Assembly (NCBI GenBank): GCA_023151335.1
Contig: JAKLJF010000298.1
Location: forward strand, 1-6,482
DNA from: Thermoanaerobaculia bacterium
Lineage (GTDB): Bacteria > Bacteroidota > Bacteroidia > Chitinophagales > Saprospiraceae
Direction: 5' to 3'
DNA length: 6,482 bases
In this document: in pieces, positions 5,314 through 6,482 of the stretch
Layout of the letters: each line of letters opens with the position of its first letter
Numbering within the stretch: position 1 is the stretch's first letter
Translations under genes and position numbers: made by a program
The notes under the pieces: model-generated
Databases searched by the model: none
Told to the model about the DNA's origin: nothing
Seen by the model: the letters and a program-made list of their open reading frames with translations, nothing else

Positions 5314-6147
5314 ATGGTTGAACAAGCGATACACCAAATTAAAACGCAGGGATACTGCCGTATCCCCGGGGTATACAGCGGCGAACAAGTAAAGAAATGG
5401 TTGGACCTTACCAGATATTGGTACGAAAAAAGCAAAAACAATGTCTCTTCCAACCTGTCGGCGCTCACTCAAAACGATCTTTATTTGTGGAACCCCCATT
5501 ATAAAGACGTGAACTTCCTGAAGATGTTCTTCGAGCCGGAAATCCTCCGCCAGATCATGATGTATTTCCTCAATGATCAGTGGTTCAAAGCCATTCCGGC
5601 CGATCAGCCCAACTACATCCTGCAAAACCTGATGGGCCGCAGCAGCGACAAAAAACTGGCGATGCATATCGACTCATTCATTCCCTACCTGGGCGATTAC
5701 GTCACTATGGTACAGGCGGCTGTCATTCTGGAAGAACAAACCACCGATAATGGCTGCACCGTGGTCATTCCCGGCTCTCATCTCAGCGGAAAATATGCCG
5801 ATCAGACATCCTTCGACCAAGCCGTTCCGGTCTTGTCCGAACCCGGCGACCTGATCGTATGGGACAGCCGTACCTGGCACGGCACGCTGCCGAACAACAC
5901 CGATGGCACCCGCTGGTCCATTATCGCCGCTTTTTCACGCTGGTGGATCAAACAAATGTTCAACTATACCGACAACCTGCCGCAGCATATTTACGATCAG
6001 CTGTCGGACAACGAAAAAGCCATAGTTGGTTTCTGTTCCCTGTCCTACAACGACGAAACGGAAGGCATCGACCGCAAACGCGGCTACGATACCCTGCTGG
6101 AAAACGTGGAAGAATACCGGGGGAAACTGGTGCCGCAGCTGGTGTAA
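5314..6147 (+). CDS. Phytanoyl-CoA dioxygenase (PhyH) family protein
   Basis: 277-aa Fe(II)/2-oxoglutarate-dependent oxygenase of the PhyH family. The facial triad is complete: His118 and Asp120 in MHIDSF, and His189 in TWHGT. Arg200 (in GTRWSII) is in the position that binds the 2-oxoglutarate carboxylate. The core also shows the expected strand context AAVILEEQTTDNGCTVVIPGSH and EPGDLIVWDSRTWHG (shown here only in part). The N-terminal part (residues 1 to about 35) has the common 'G.-.IPGVYSGEQV' opening. No signal peptide is seen, so it is cytoplasmic. Family members hydroxylate or otherwise oxidise small molecules, and some act in antibiotic or sugar pathways; here the operon points to a nucleotide sugar or a glycan intermediate, which is inference. 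It begins 22 bp after the formyltransferase stop and is the last gene before the terminator. Length is normal for the family. Confidence 0.9.
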   Translation: MVEQAIHQIKTQGYCRIPGVYSGEQVKKWLDLTRYWYEKSKNNVSSNLSALTQNDLYLWNPHYKDVNFLKMFFEPEILRQIMMYFLNDQWFKAIPADQPNYILQNLMGRSSDKKLAMHIDSFIPYLGDYVTMVQAAVILEEQTTDNGCTVVIPGSHLSGKYADQTSFDQAVPVLSEPGDLIVWDSRTWHGTLPNNTDGTRWSIIAAFSRWWIKQMFNYTDNLPQHIYDQLSDNEKAIVGFCSLSYNDETEGIDRKRGYDTLLENVEEYRGKLVPQLV

Positions 6148-6171
6148 ATCCTTACCTTTAAACTATACCTT

Positions 6172-6202
6172 AAAAAGGCGTCCCGAAACGGGATGCCTTT
6201 TT
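6172..6202 (+). terminator. Strong intrinsic terminator of the glycan operon
   Basis: AAAAAGGCGTCCCG (6172-6185) pairs with CGGGATGCCTTTTT (6189-6202) over 14 bp, with one G-U pair and an AAA triloop (6186-6188). The distal arm ends in a five-T run followed by CATTTT. Because the 5' arm begins with five A, the hairpin could also work on the opposite strand. It lies 24 bp after the oxygenase stop and closes the five-gene set. Confidence 0.9.
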
Positions 6203-6482
6203 CATTTTCAGATTAAAATTTTGTCAATTCCCCCTTTTCCCGGGATAACTATGCAATTATCCGGCGATACAATTAAATTAAGTTTCGTTTTGAAAATATT
6301 TTATAACTCAATTAAACATACCGGATTACGCGACTATTAAAGTTTTTTATTCCGGATACTTGTTTTATTTAAAAATAAAAAACACCTTTGCAATATCGCA
6401 TTCCCCTGCTTCATTCAAGTCTTCCATTGCGCAGACTTTTACTCTAACCCCTGAAAGCCTGATTTCTTCCCTAACCGCACCA
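6203..6482. other. AT-rich non-coding region
   Basis: This 280-bp stretch contains no convincing gene on either strand. It is markedly AT-rich up to about 6382. A 6-bp inverted repeat GGATAA (6243-6248) and TTATCC (6257-6262) with an 8-nt loop, and another, AAGTCT (6417-6422) and AGACTT (6433-6438) with a 10-nt loop, are present but weak. It most likely holds the promoter and 5' leader of a gene to the right. Confidence 0.6.
6359..6390 (+). promoter_or_regulatory. Candidate Bacteroidota promoter for a gene beyond the window
   Basis: CACCTTTG (6383-6390) matches the -7 consensus TAnnTTTG except at the first base. Twenty bases before it is CTTG (6359-6362), one mismatch from the -33 TTTG. The spacer is A/T-only apart from the final bases, as is common in this phylum. 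Transcription would begin near 6397, leaving at least 85 nt of untranslated leader inside the window. Confidence 0.45.

Noticed and set aside
6026..6340. Frame of 104 codons overlapping the end of the oxygenase gene
   Set aside because: It is a shadow frame that crosses the strong terminator and has no natural protein character.
1..6482. CRISPR array, tRNA, rRNA or insertion sequence with transposase
   Set aside because: No regularly spaced repeats beyond the two-copy 15-mer, no tRNA-like cloverleaf noticed, and no transposase-like protein in any plausible frame.

Overview
The window looks like a piece of a Bacteroidota chromosome, perhaps from the Saprospiraceae/Chitinophagales side; the exact lineage is inference. 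None of the six clear genes has a Shine-Dalgarno-like sequence before its start. A perfect Bacteroidota-type -7 box (TAAATTTG) precedes the first gene, and a near-match (CACCTTTG) lies close to the right edge. The protein families also fit this group: a TolC-like outer-membrane protein, a WbqC-family protein and a DegT/VioA-like aminotransferase in a glycan cluster.

Region by region: positions 1-176 are non-coding. They hold a compound palindrome (about 31-101), a two-copy 15-bp direct repeat (96-126) and a probable promoter for the TolC-family outer-membrane efflux protein gene (177-1538). Positions 1539-1898 are a 360-bp gap. Its left part carries a reverse-strand, coding-looking stretch (1542-1739) that ends only 3 bp from the tolC-like stop and has no good start, so it is probably the 3' remnant of a gene. 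Its right part looks regulatory: a 16-bp near-perfect palindrome (1757-1772), nested inverted repeats, and a sigma-54-like -24/-12 promoter (1788-1804).

Positions 1899-6147 are five tightly spaced genes on the + strand, closed by a strong intrinsic terminator (6172-6202): a VioA-like sugar aminotransferase, a WbqC-family protein, a family 2 glycosyltransferase, a PurN-fold formyltransferase and a phytanoyl-CoA dioxygenase (PhyH)-family Fe(II)/2-oxoglutarate oxygenase. Positions 6203-6482 are AT-rich, hold no convincing gene, and carry a candidate promoter and leader for a gene beyond the window.

How the genes may work together (inference): the aminotransferase puts an amine on a nucleotide-activated 4-keto-6-deoxy sugar. 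The formyltransferase caps that amine, as in the VioA/VioF route to N-formyl-4-amino-4,6-dideoxyglucose. The glycosyltransferase adds a sugar to a surface glycan. The oxygenase and the WbqC protein provide further, undefined tailoring. Nucleotide-sugar precursor genes (RmlA/RmlB type), a flippase and a polymerase are not in the window. The tolC-like gene is more GC-rich than the glycan genes and is probably a separate unit.
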